This document shows, in pieces, positions 28,015 to 35,720 of a DNA stretch of 41,855 nt. Position numbers and translations under genes: made by a program. Under the pieces are notes generated by a model. That model was given only the letters and a program-made list of their open reading frames with translations, did not search any database and was not told the DNA's origin. Source of the DNA: a virus; IMG/VR virus record IMGVR_UViG_3300036785_000476, positions 1 to 41,855 of that record; one strand, given 5' to 3'. Positions within the stretch are counted from its first letter, which is position 1, and each line of letters starts with the position of its first letter.

Positions 28015-29556
28015 TTAGACCAACGGCACAGTAATTGGATTCTTGACTATCTCGATGCGGACAAGCTCGGCATGTGGTGACATCCGCACTGACAGCACCG
28101 CACGCATAATGCCGTCTGCCAACTGCTCAGGTGGGTTCACATCCGGGCCCACGTTCACCACGTAAGCCTCACTAGGATCATCGCCGTACAGTGCATCCAC
28201 CGAGAAATAGGTGAGGCACACTGCACCCATCCGGCCACCGAATGCCGCGATGGTGTGACCTCGCCCGTCAACCTGTGCAAACACATCCGACTGTCCTTCA
28301 CGGTTACAGTCAGCGGTGATCGCCATACTCAGACGGGCATGGTTCAATTCTCGCCAGTCACCGCGGGTACCGCCCGGATCGACTAGCGTGCGAAATGCAT
28401 ATGCCTGAATTGACCCGTACACCTTGCGTGCAGTGTCAACACCGGCATACAGCATCATCTCGCATTCGACCTCAGAGAAGTCAGTCTCTAGATCGTTCAC
28501 CCACTGCGCCTGCCCCCACAATCCGGCGACCGCCTGATTAGGGTTACCGTCACGGTCATTGGCAGCGCACAGGGCGGCTTGTATGGGTGACCATGGCACC
28601 TTCCGGGTGGTACCCCCGGCCACCCCCGGAATGACCGCCCACGGGGCCCACAATGCACCGTAGCGGTCCTGTGCGGCCCCACGTAGCGCACCTGCCTTTG
28701 CTATGCAGGTGTTCATGTCATCGCCCTGTGCACAGTCAAGGAAAGCCACACGGTTAGTGGCCTCGGCCGCGGCGAGTAGTGCACCCTGAAAATCGACATC
28801 CGATTTACCGGGTGCCGACAATTGCCCGGGCCCCAACGTTTTCGGCAGGTGCCCGAGTGCATCGGTGAGTGCCACTACATCGGTGCACGGCACGTTACCG
28901 TCAACCGCCCCGGTGAATTGCACTGTGCCTACCTGTGCAGGTGTGGCCGGGTCTTGGAAGTCAGGATCAATCCACACCCCGGCATCGAGCCAGTCTGACA
29001 GTTCACCGTTAGTGGTGAACGGCTGTGACGTTGCGACAATCACACCCGCGAGCTTGACAGTGGCAATAAGCCCGCCACCCGCCGTAGGCTCGGGCGCATC
29101 GTATGTCAGGAACGAGGAACGTTTTACCTCGGCCTCGGGCTTACGCTTTCTCTTACCTGTGGCCTCACTTGCCACGAGGCCTGGGGTACTGACGACCTCA
29201 AGGGTGACGGTGTTACCGTACTCACCCGGATACTTCACCCGGGCAGTGTCGAGTGCACTTCCCGTCACCGGGCTCGGATCACCTGTGGCCTCGGTGCCAC
29301 CGTCCACCATCCGTTGAAAGTAAGCCGTCTGTCCACCATTGTGGAAGAAAGCATCCATGCCATCCCATGCATTCGGGGCCGCGGGCAGGCGACCGCCATA
29401 GATGTAAGTGAACATGTCAAACGAGGTAAGCCGAGTGGGAAAGTCATCGGGCCCCATTGTCGTTTCACCTAGGAAGAAAGCCACACTCGTGTCGGTGGGT
29501 ACACCGACCGGGGGTGCGCTGGCCCGAGAGGTAACCTCTACTCCGGGTCTACTCAT
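28015..29556 (-). CDS. Tail sheath protein (contractile tail)
   Basis: 513 aa. ATG 29556 gives the diagnostic start RPGVEVTSRASAPPVGVPTDTSVAFF... . Other sheath features are SFDMFTYIYGG, DAFFHNGG with TAYFQRM, and the conserved C-terminal domain (YGSIQAYAFRTLVDPG, NVGPDVNPPEQLADGIMRAVLSVRMS, ending with ELVRIEIVKNPITVPLV). It polymerises around the tube and contracts on injection. The longer frame to 29601 overlaps the upstream gene and lacks a ribosome site. Confidence 0.92.
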   Translation of the reverse strand: MSRPGVEVTSRASAPPVGVPTDTSVAFFLGETTMGPDDFPTRLTSFDMFTYIYGGRLPAAPNAWDGMDAFFHNGGQTAYFQRMVDGGTEATGDPSPVTGSALDTARVKYPGEYGNTVTLEVVSTPGLVASEATGKRKRKPEAEVKRSSFLTYDAPEPTAGGGLIATVKLAGVIVATSQPFTTNGELSDWLDAGVWIDPDFQDPATPAQVGTVQFTGAVDGNVPCTDVVALTDALGHLPKTLGPGQLSAPGKSDVDFQGALLAAAEATNRVAFLDCAQGDDMNTCIAKAGALRGAAQDRYGALWAPWAVIPGVAGGTTRKVPWSPIQAALCAANDRDGNPNQAVAGLWGQAQWVNDLETDFSEVECEMMLYAGVDTARKVYGSIQAYAFRTLVDPGGTRGDWRELNHARLSMAITADCNREGQSDVFAQVDGRGHTIAAFGGRMGAVCLTYFSVDALYGDDPSEAYVVNVGPDVNPPEQLADGIMRAVLSVRMSPHAELVRIEIVKNPITVPLV

Positions 29557-30214
29557 CTTCTGCCTCCGTTTGTGTAATGGGTACCGCTTCGACAGTGACA
29601 CCCGTTTCGGTTACCTGTGTCCAGGGCCCCCACGTATCCATCGGGTCACCCGGTTCCACATACGGTGGCGGGCCCCCGGCCCTCCACATGACATCTTCAA
29701 CCTCGACTGTGAACTGTGCGACCGCGGCCGAGTATGTGCGAGTGTCACCAAAGTCAATCTCGTCATACCGCTCACCCGTCATATCCACTACCCCCGCAAG
29801 CCCGCCCTCTAGTGGCCGCTGTATCAGGACGAGTGAGATAGCCCTCACCATTAGCTGTGCATGGTCACGTGTCATCCTGCCCCATGCGGTATTCCAGATA
29901 GTGCCTACGTCCACCACCCACACACATGTCATGTTGCCCGGGTAGCCCGAGACAACCGGCCTGACCACGATGCCACCTGCCATGACAATGACACAGGGCA
30001 GTTGGTCACTAGTGAACTTCTCTAGCTGCCGTCCGGTGATGAGCCACCCGCGGGGTGTCGGTAAGTCACCGACCGGCATGTGACGTAACCGCTCACACTC
30101 CCGGAGGTATGACGGTAACCATTTGAAGAGGGTGTCAAGTATGGCGTGCTCGACATCGGCCCCGGTGATTACCGGCCCTAGTTCTGCCTGCCTGACAGTG
30201 GCGGTGGCAGTCAC
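29549..30214 (-). CDS. Head-tail/tail terminator-region protein
   Basis: 221 aa, GTG 30214, GTGA overlap with the gpG-like gene and 8-bp overlap with the sheath. N-terminal helix (HAILDTLFKWLPSYLRECERLR), then a beta-alpha core (PCVIVMAGGIVVRPVVSG, TCVWVVDVGTIWN, DHAQLMVRAISLVLIQRP) and a strand RTYSAAVAQFTVEV, the pattern of neck/terminator proteins immediately before sheath. The acidic Pro/Thr tail is disordered. Exact family not certain. Confidence 0.6.
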   Translation of the reverse strand: MTATATVRQAELGPVITGADVEHAILDTLFKWLPSYLRECERLRHMPVGDLPTPRGWLITGRQLEKFTSDQLPCVIVMAGGIVVRPVVSGYPGNMTCVWVVDVGTIWNTAWGRMTRDHAQLMVRAISLVLIQRPLEGGLAGVVDMTGERYDEIDFGDTRTYSAAVAQFTVEVEDVMWRAGGPPPYVEPGDPMDTWGPWTQVTETGVTVEAVPITQTEAEDE

Positions 30215-30663
30215 GTAAATACCTCTCCGGTGGCACGTTCAAATTCCTGATATATCCGGCGAGCCGTTCCTTCACTAATGCCAGTGAAGGGCCGTGCATC
30301 CATGGTGTGCGTACCGAATTGGTGCCAGCGTGAGTAGTAAGGCTTCGGGTGAATGCGGAGAGTGGACCCGCGGATGGTGCCCGCGCTAAACCCTGTCACC
30401 GAGTCTTTCATCGCACCCGATTGCACTAGCATCTGCCCACCGACCTTACGCTCGGGTTGCACTAGTGAATTCCATGCCCACCCGAGTGCACTCCCCTCAG
30501 TGGCAAATACCTCTTCCTCTGCCTGACGTAACACAGTGCGGATGTTTTCGAGTAACCCTCGCGGGTCCGCAATCTCACCTGCCATCCGATTCAGCTTGGC
30601 GGCAAGCTCTTGTGAGTTACTACTGACAGTGAAGCTCGGGGCCGCGCCGCTCGCAAAGGACAT
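30211..30663 (-). CDS. Virion morphogenesis/tail completion protein (gpG/gpS-like)
   Basis: 150 aa from ATG 30663, two bases after the connector stop. The longer frame runs back through the connector gene. Helical N-terminus (NSQELAAKLNRMAGEIADPRGL), then the signature LQSGAMKDSVTGF-type turn (VQSGAMKDSV) and YYSRWHQFGTHTMDARPFTGIS, shared with Mu gpG/P2 gpS-like proteins, which finish the tail or join it to the head. Confidence 0.75.
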   Translation of the reverse strand: MSFASGAAPSFTVSSNSQELAAKLNRMAGEIADPRGLLENIRTVLRQAEEEVFATEGSALGWAWNSLVQPERKVGGQMLVQSGAMKDSVTGFSAGTIRGSTLRIHPKPYYSRWHQFGTHTMDARPFTGISEGTARRIYQEFERATGEVFT

Positions 30664-30664
30664 G

Positions 30665-31219
30665 TCAGTCACCGTCACTGACAGGTTCGGGGTGTAGGTC
30701 CGAGAGTGGTGGCGGTGGCAGTGGCGGCCATGCCTGCCCGGTGTAATGGTCATGCACCACACCCGATATGCAATTGAGGGTGCCATGATCGTACCCGGGC
30801 CCGCCGTACTCATCCTCAGTCTGCGAGCTTGGTAGGTCACCCTCGACACATGCCACTAACCCGGTGAGTGCAGAGTCGCGCTCGTCACGCAGGAACGTAT
30901 AAACACTGCGGTCACTACGTGATTGCTCGGGGAAGTATGACCGCTCGATATCGGCCGCGGCCCCGAGTGACACTGCCTCGCGGGCAAGGTCGGTACACCC
31001 TTCACCGACATAACCGACCCGTGTGTGAATGAACCGTACCGCCGCGGTAATAGCCTCTTCACACTGTGCGTCGGTGGGCCGGGTGGTGTCAGTGAACGTA
31101 CCGACCTCGTTACCGTTGTTATCTTTGGTACGGGCCCGGATGTGTGCGGCGACCTCGGCCACCGTGCACCGAAGCTCGGCCTCCGACTCTGACACGGGTG
31201 GGTTATAACTCACGGTCAC
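30665..31219 (-). CDS. Head-tail connector/adaptor protein
   Basis: 184 aa from GTG 31219, GTGA overlap. Helical gp6-like start (CTVAEVAAHIRAR, DAQCEEAITAAVRFIHTRVG), the helix DLAREAVSLGAAADIERSYFPEQ, and a C-terminal Pro-rich tail (WPPLPPPPLSD). These fit the gp6/gp15-like adaptor that binds portal. Position downstream of capsid and TIG protein is normal. Confidence 0.7.
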   Translation of the reverse strand: MTVSYNPPVSESEAELRCTVAEVAAHIRARTKDNNGNEVGTFTDTTRPTDAQCEEAITAAVRFIHTRVGYVGEGCTDLAREAVSLGAAADIERSYFPEQSRSDRSVYTFLRDERDSALTGLVACVEGDLPSSQTEDEYGGPGYDHGTLNCISGVVHDHYTGQAWPPLPPPPLSDLHPEPVSDGD

Positions 31220-31470
31220 TCTCCCACGTTGGTGGTGTCACTAATGCCGAGCGGGTCTATCTCGTCCTCACTACTTACTGTCGGCTGCTGCCGCTCACTG
31301 AGGTAATCGGTGAGCGGTTGCCACCGCCTATTGAGTGCACGTAGGGCAGACGGTGACCCGGAGAGTGACCACCAAAGCGCACTTTGGAAGTGCACCCTCC
31401 GGGCCCTTTGCCGTTGCCACAACCGAGCCCGTGACTCAGATGCGACAATTTCCTCGGGCGTCGGTGTCAT
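31216..31470 (-). CDS. Small basic connector-region protein
   Basis: 84 aa, ATG 31470. Arg-rich first half (ESRARLWQRQRARRVHFQSALWW), then acidic C-terminus. No family recognised. Its place between the TIG protein and the connector suggests a head-completion accessory. Confidence 0.6.
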   Translation of the reverse strand: MTPTPEEIVASESRARLWQRQRARRVHFQSALWWSLSGSPSALRALNRRWQPLTDYLSERQQPTVSSEDEIDPLGISDTTNVGE

Positions 31471-31472
31471 AA

Positions 31473-32111
31473 CTACTCGTAGATAAACCCACCGAGCCTG
31501 CCGGTGCCATTGGGTGACTTGACGGCAACCTCAAACGTGGCCGCGGCACCCTGCGCCGGGGTGACGCAGGTAACCTCAGTGTCACTCACCACGGTCACCG
31601 CCGAGGCAAGCTCGACACCGAACTTCACTTCGGTGACACCCGTGAAGTAAGAGCCCGCGATGGTGATTGCGGCACCGCCCGCAATAGGTGAAGTATTGGG
31701 GGTACAGGCAGTGGGGGCCGGGGGTGGCGGGTTGTAATCGTAAGGGTACGGCGGTGAGGCTCCGATAGGGTTAGTCACCACAATTGGTGCGGGGCCCGCG
31801 GCCCCACCGGGTGTACGGGCATTGAGGGTGCCTGCATCCACCGGCTCGATTGACAGGGCCTCGACACCGCCGAATGTCACCGAGGTAACCTCTGTGAAGT
31901 TTTCCCCCCACACAGTCACAAACGTATTACCTACCGCACTGCCGTTACTTGGCATGCAACTTGTGATGACAGGTAGGGGTGGCAGTGTGTCACCACTCTC
32001 GACGTTATAGATACTGTCGGGGAACGGGTCAACCCGTTCCCCGAAGTAACCATGTTGCACTGCCTCGTGCCACCCCGTTGTGTCGGGTGGCACAGCGCGA
32101 GTGTCGGTCAC
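31473..32111 (-). CDS. Capsid/virion surface protein with two IPT/TIG domains
   Basis: 212 aa from GTG 32111. Two Ig-like IPT/TIG repeats: about 47-115 (ITSCMPSNGSAVGNTFVTVWGENF, VTSVTFGGVEA) and about 133-207 (TSPIAGGAAITIAGSYFTGVTEVKFG). A PPPP linker lies between. Such Ig-like proteins decorate capsids or tails and bind glycans weakly. Location straight after capsid genes favours capsid decoration; adhesion is the alternative. Confidence 0.75.
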   Translation of the reverse strand: MTDTRAVPPDTTGWHEAVQHGYFGERVDPFPDSIYNVESGDTLPPLPVITSCMPSNGSAVGNTFVTVWGENFTEVTSVTFGGVEALSIEPVDAGTLNARTPGGAAGPAPIVVTNPIGASPPYPYDYNPPPPAPTACTPNTSPIAGGAAITIAGSYFTGVTEVKFGVELASAVTVVSDTEVTCVTPAQGAAATFEVAVKSPNGTGRLGGFIYE

Positions 32112-32113
32112 CG

Positions 32114-32344
32114 CTACTCACCCCTCCGATGCTTATGCTCGGGCTCAGCCTTTTCGGCCTTTGGCACAGGGGTGGGTGGCTTTTGCTGTGACGCTGCGGA
32201 TTGTGTAACTCCGGTGACACCCTGCACCGTGTAATCACCGTCATCAAAGATGGCACCGAGATATCCCGCCTCGGTGGCCTCTTCCATTGTGGTGGTCACG
32301 TTCACTGCCTCGGATGTGTCGAAACTGCCGGGTGCGTCACTCAT
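32114..32344 (-). CDS. Small acidic/Lys-tailed protein downstream of capsid gene
   Basis: 76 aa, ATGA overlap with the capsid gene. N-terminal 50 residues contain two beta-like stretches (YLGAIFDDGDYTVQGVT). The tail is Lys/Pro/Glu-rich. Possibly a capsid decoration or head protein; no motif. Confidence 0.6.
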   Translation of the reverse strand: MSDAPGSFDTSEAVNVTTTMEEATEAGYLGAIFDDGDYTVQGVTGVTQSAASQQKPPTPVPKAEKAEPEHKHRRGE

Positions 32345-33285
32345 GCCCCGTTCACCACCCCGAATGGATAGGCACCCGTAATGGCCTCGGGTGTCGGTGT
32401 ACCGGCAACCTCAAATGCACACCGGAACACGACACGCATAGCCACTGCATCCTGCTGTGCCAGGTTGTATTGGATGGCACCTGTGCCATCTTGAATTACC
32501 GCTTGGTCAAGGATTTTCCAGGTGATGTCCTGACGTACACCTAGAATGCCCTCCGAGAAGTCACCTACCACCATCTCGGCAGCGCCCGCGCCTGTCGGCC
32601 ACAGACCGCGCATCGGGTACTGGATATCGACACCGTAAGCCTGACTCACTGTGACTTGAGTGTCGGGTGCGTCGGTGAGTAGCTCACCTGTGGTGGAGCG
32701 TGCGTTACGCAGAATTCCCTTGTACTTCCGGGAGGCCACCACGCCGTTGACATCGTACCCGTCAGCCTCGACAGTGGAGAATGCCGCGGAGATGTCACCG
32801 TACACACCACCGGCCGCCGCGTCACTAGTACCGGCAGTGACTACGTTACCGGAGGCCACTGCACCCGCCACAATACCCGTAGGCCAGGTGGCGGGTTTGT
32901 TCACGTCAAAGAATATGGCCGCATCCACAGTACGGCCGATGGCCTCGATAATGAACGGGCGAGTCTCTGCCCAAATGTCAAAGGCCGCGTCATCCAGTAC
33001 CGCTTCGGGCACCGGCACAATCACTGCCACTTCCTCGACATTTAGGTACTTGTTTGTCCACCCGGCCTCTGACGTTTCCTTGAGGCCGGTGTCACCGTTG
33101 ACAAAGTAGGCAACGGGGAGGGCCGCCATGACGGGCATCCTCTGTTGCGCCCGTGACATGGTGACCCGCCGAAACAGAGTGAGTGCCGCACTCTGCTCGG
33201 GCAGCCGCTTGATGATGTCACTCGCCACATCCTCGGGGATGAGGGCCGCGGCGTCGGAACGGCTAATGATGTTGGTGAACGGCAT
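32341..33285 (-). CDS. Major capsid protein (HK97 fold)
   Basis: 314 aa from ATG 33285, with GAAAGGTGACTTACCCAA ahead. N-terminus SDAAALIPEDVASDIIKRLPEQSAALTLFRRVTM, then MSRAQQRMPVMAALPVAYFVNGD and the E-loop/P-domain pattern of short HK97-type capsid proteins (FDVNKPATWPTGIV, GVVASRKYKGILRNAR). It follows the scaffold gene. No prohead protease gene is visible, consistent with scaffold-type assembly. Confidence 0.9.
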   Translation of the reverse strand: MPFTNIISRSDAAALIPEDVASDIIKRLPEQSAALTLFRRVTMSRAQQRMPVMAALPVAYFVNGDTGLKETSEAGWTNKYLNVEEVAVIVPVPEAVLDDAAFDIWAETRPFIIEAIGRTVDAAIFFDVNKPATWPTGIVAGAVASGNVVTAGTSDAAAGGVYGDISAAFSTVEADGYDVNGVVASRKYKGILRNARSTTGELLTDAPDTQVTVSQAYGVDIQYPMRGLWPTGAGAAEMVVGDFSEGILGVRQDITWKILDQAVIQDGTGAIQYNLAQQDAVAMRVVFRCAFEVAGTPTPEAITGAYPFGVVNGA

Positions 33286-33354
33286 TTGGGTAAGTCACCT
33301 TTCAAAGAGTGAAGGTGAGCCCACCCGGAAGTGTCAGTGCATCGCGCGAGCTAA

Positions 33355-33942
33355 CTACCTACCGGCGGCCTCACGGATAAGGGTGTTCATATCCACACGC
33401 CGATTGCCACTCGCCGCACCGCCACGACCGACACCAATGACACCCACCGGGGTGCCTGCATTCAATTCATCCTTGAGTGCCTTAGCGTCGGCCCGAAGCT
33501 CGCGGGCATCCTTACCTGTCAACCGCTTTGCCACTGACGGAGGTAAACCTTCCTCATCCGCAATCTTGAGTTTGATTGCATCGAGGTCACGCTTACTTAG
33601 TTCACCTTCCAATTCAGTGATTCGTGCACTTGACTTTGATAGGTCGTCTGTAGCTCTCTTGAGTGCACCCATCGCACGGTCAAGCTCAGACTTCCCGGCA
33701 TCCTCTAACTCAGTAACCCTGTCACGCATTTGGGCAACGATCCGCTCGGCCTCGCGCCTAGCGTCACGTTCCTTCTCCAAAGCGGCAATGCCACTGTCAC
33801 CGAGCGGCGTGTCGGGCTTAGTGCCCTCTTCACCCTTTGGTGTCGCACCGTCAGGGGTACCCCCGGGTGGTGTCGCACCACTACCGGGCTCGGCCTCCGG
33901 GGGTTTCGCACCGCCCGTAGGTTTGTCGTCAGTATCAGTCAT
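33355..33942 (-). CDS. Scaffolding protein
   Basis: 195 aa, ATG 33942. Low-complexity acidic Pro/Gly N-terminus (1-45), then a long coiled coil (about 55-115: ERDARREAERIVAQMRDRVTELE, ITELEGELSKRDLDAIKLK), and a basic C-terminus (GVGRGGAASGNRRVDMNTLIREAAGR) typical of the capsid-binding end. Sits between portal and capsid genes as expected. Confidence 0.85.
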   Translation of the reverse strand: MTDTDDKPTGGAKPPEAEPGSGATPPGGTPDGATPKGEEGTKPDTPLGDSGIAALEKERDARREAERIVAQMRDRVTELEDAGKSELDRAMGALKRATDDLSKSSARITELEGELSKRDLDAIKLKIADEEGLPPSVAKRLTGKDARELRADAKALKDELNAGTPVGVIGVGRGGAASGNRRVDMNTLIREAAGR

Positions 33943-33964
33943 AGGTCAGATTGTGTCACACCAC

Positions 33965-35431
33965 TCACCTAGTGGGTGGTGAGTTTGGAGTAACAGTCTC
34001 GGGGCCCGGTGCCGTGACAGGTTCGCCCTCATGCATTTGGGTTGCCTGTTGCGGGGTGGCCTGCACGCTGACTGTCTCACGTACTGTCGTCGGCCCGCCA
34101 CTCTCCGGGTTACCGTCAATCTTCCACCGTGCAACCTCTTGCGGGCTCGCACCAATAAACTCCCACAGTGCGGGACGGGGTACACCGATGCTTTGCAGTT
34201 TCACTGCCGCGTCAACAGTTTGCCCGACCATACGTGACTCGGGGTTAGCCCATATGACCTCTGCCGCTACGGCCTCCGCTTTGGCCGTGTCACCCTCGAT
34301 GCGAAAGGCAATACGCATTGCCTCTTCCCACCCTTCACCGAAGGACAGCATCTTACGTTTCACCTTTGCAACTAACCCTGTCTCGGTGGCCTTGAGTGAC
34401 TCACCCGAGGGGAATGCGCCCGACTGACCTAGCAGGTAGTGTGGCGGGGTGCGTGTCTGTGCGGCCACATGCTGTATCAACATCTCGACAGCCCGCACGT
34501 AGATGCCGAGGTCACTGACAGTGAAGTTTCCGAACTTGGCATCCGCCGCGGGCACCGTCCATATCCTGTCAGCGCCACCGAGAAACTGCGCGGTCATCTT
34601 CTCGCCAGTGTCAGGGTTACTCGGTATGTCTATGCCAGTGGCCCACCGTTGCGGGTAGGCCGCAAACTCACTCGCCACGATCATGTCACCGCACAGTTTG
34701 TTCACTGCATTCTGTAGCGGGATGACTCGGAGGATGTCACTACGGCCGAGCCTGTCACTGAGCGTGGGTGCATTCGGCAGCGGCACTAGTGGCACGATGC
34801 CGAGTGGATTGCTAGCGGTAGGTAACTCTTCCAGCCACGGTGCGGTCTGACTGGCTTTGGTGTACCACGTAATACTGTCAGGTAAGTAGACCTCGCAGTG
34901 CTGTACTCCCCACTCGTCCACCCAATTACGTAACCCTGCCATCCGCCGACGACCGCGGGCCGGGTCAACCGCCACTATCGCCTTGTCGGCAGGTTCCACC
35001 TGGATGATTGCCTTACCTGCATCATCGGGCCCGACGAGTGCATATACACATCCGAGCTTGATAGCGTCCACATGTGCCATGTCACTTTCGGCATCGAGCC
35101 CGTTACGCTGCCATATCTCCCACGCGGCATCATCGGCAGGCGCGTCACCGAACCGGAACCCCTGCACCTGTAACCGCTCGGCCGCGGCATCCACCACGAG
35201 GTCACACCAATTGTCTGAGAACGCACTGAACAGTGACCCGAACACTTCCCGGAACTGCGAGGTAGTGAATGCCATGCGGTGATCGCCGCGGTAGTAAGCA
35301 TCACATCTGAGGATGTCACTCATACGTTGGCCGAGGGCGGTGAGTAACACATCCCTCCAATCTTCGGGGGTGCGTACACCACCGCCCTCGATGGTGACAC
35401 CTGTGTAACCGGGGGGTGTGGTCACACTCAT
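33965..35431 (-). CDS. Portal protein (SPP1/gp6-type)
   Basis: 488 aa, ATG 35431. Phage_prot_Gp6-like: N-terminal YYRGDHRMAFTTSQFREVFG, SDNWCDLVVDAAAERLQVQGF, the crown/stem region LRVIPLQNAVNKLCGDMIVASE, and helix AAQTRTPPHYLLG followed by FPSGESLKATETGLVAKVKRK. Twelve copies would form the DNA channel at the capsid vertex. The C-terminal tail is disordered. Normal length for the family. Confidence 0.9.
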   Translation of the reverse strand: MSVTTPPGYTGVTIEGGGVRTPEDWRDVLLTALGQRMSDILRCDAYYRGDHRMAFTTSQFREVFGSLFSAFSDNWCDLVVDAAAERLQVQGFRFGDAPADDAAWEIWQRNGLDAESDMAHVDAIKLGCVYALVGPDDAGKAIIQVEPADKAIVAVDPARGRRRMAGLRNWVDEWGVQHCEVYLPDSITWYTKASQTAPWLEELPTASNPLGIVPLVPLPNAPTLSDRLGRSDILRVIPLQNAVNKLCGDMIVASEFAAYPQRWATGIDIPSNPDTGEKMTAQFLGGADRIWTVPAADAKFGNFTVSDLGIYVRAVEMLIQHVAAQTRTPPHYLLGQSGAFPSGESLKATETGLVAKVKRKMLSFGEGWEEAMRIAFRIEGDTAKAEAVAAEVIWANPESRMVGQTVDAAVKLQSIGVPRPALWEFIGASPQEVARWKIDGNPESGGPTTVRETVSVQATPQQATQMHEGEPVTAPGPETVTPNSPPTR

Positions 35432-35484
35432 GTGTGCACAGTGTAATGCACTGTGTCAAACCGCTCCGAAGTAGTGAACGATTC

Positions 35485-35499
35485 TAAGCCCCGCTACGG
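35485..35499 (+). repeat. TAAGCCCCGCTACGG short repeat
   Basis: Exact match to 1076-1090, in the spacer between the portal gene and the 64-aa gene, next to another G+C-rich stretch. Confidence 0.75.
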
Positions 35500-35525
35500 T
35501 CGCCCGGGCCAGGGGAGGGGTGCGG

Positions 35526-35720
35526 CTAGGGTCGGGGCCTCGGATGGTCGGAGGATGGCTCCCGTGAGGCCACAGAGGCATCTATGCCATAGGCCCGCTC
35601 GATGGCCTCCACCGCGGGCCCTGCTAACTCCCGGGCCCGCTCCCACTCAAAATTTGCAGACTGATAAAGGACACTGGCGACAATGCGTATGCAGTGTTCA
35701 TGTTGCGTCACTGTCACCAT
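35526..35720 (-). CDS. Small hypothetical protein between terminase and portal
   Basis: 64 aa. ATG 35720 overlaps the terminase stop (ATGGTGA), indicating coupling. A compact helical protein (HCIRIVASVLYQSANFEWERARELAGPAV) with a short Arg/Pro tail. The distal part of the gene contains two of the island repeats (CGTGAGGCCACAG, CGGAGGATGGCTC). Function unknown; perhaps a portal or packaging accessory. Confidence 0.65.
   Translation of the reverse strand: MVTVTQHEHCIRIVASVLYQSANFEWERARELAGPAVEAIERAYGIDASVASREPSSDHPRPRP

Noticed and set aside
30664-30849. N-terminal extension of the tail completion gene
   Set aside because: Runs through the connector gene in another frame with His/Arg-rich, non-conserved sequence; ATG 30663 fits the gap.
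33128-33982. 284-codon plus-strand open frame over scaffold and capsid genes
   Set aside because: Exactly antisense to the well-supported scaffold and capsid genes; Ser/Ala/Arg-rich composition typical of the complement of G+C-rich genes.
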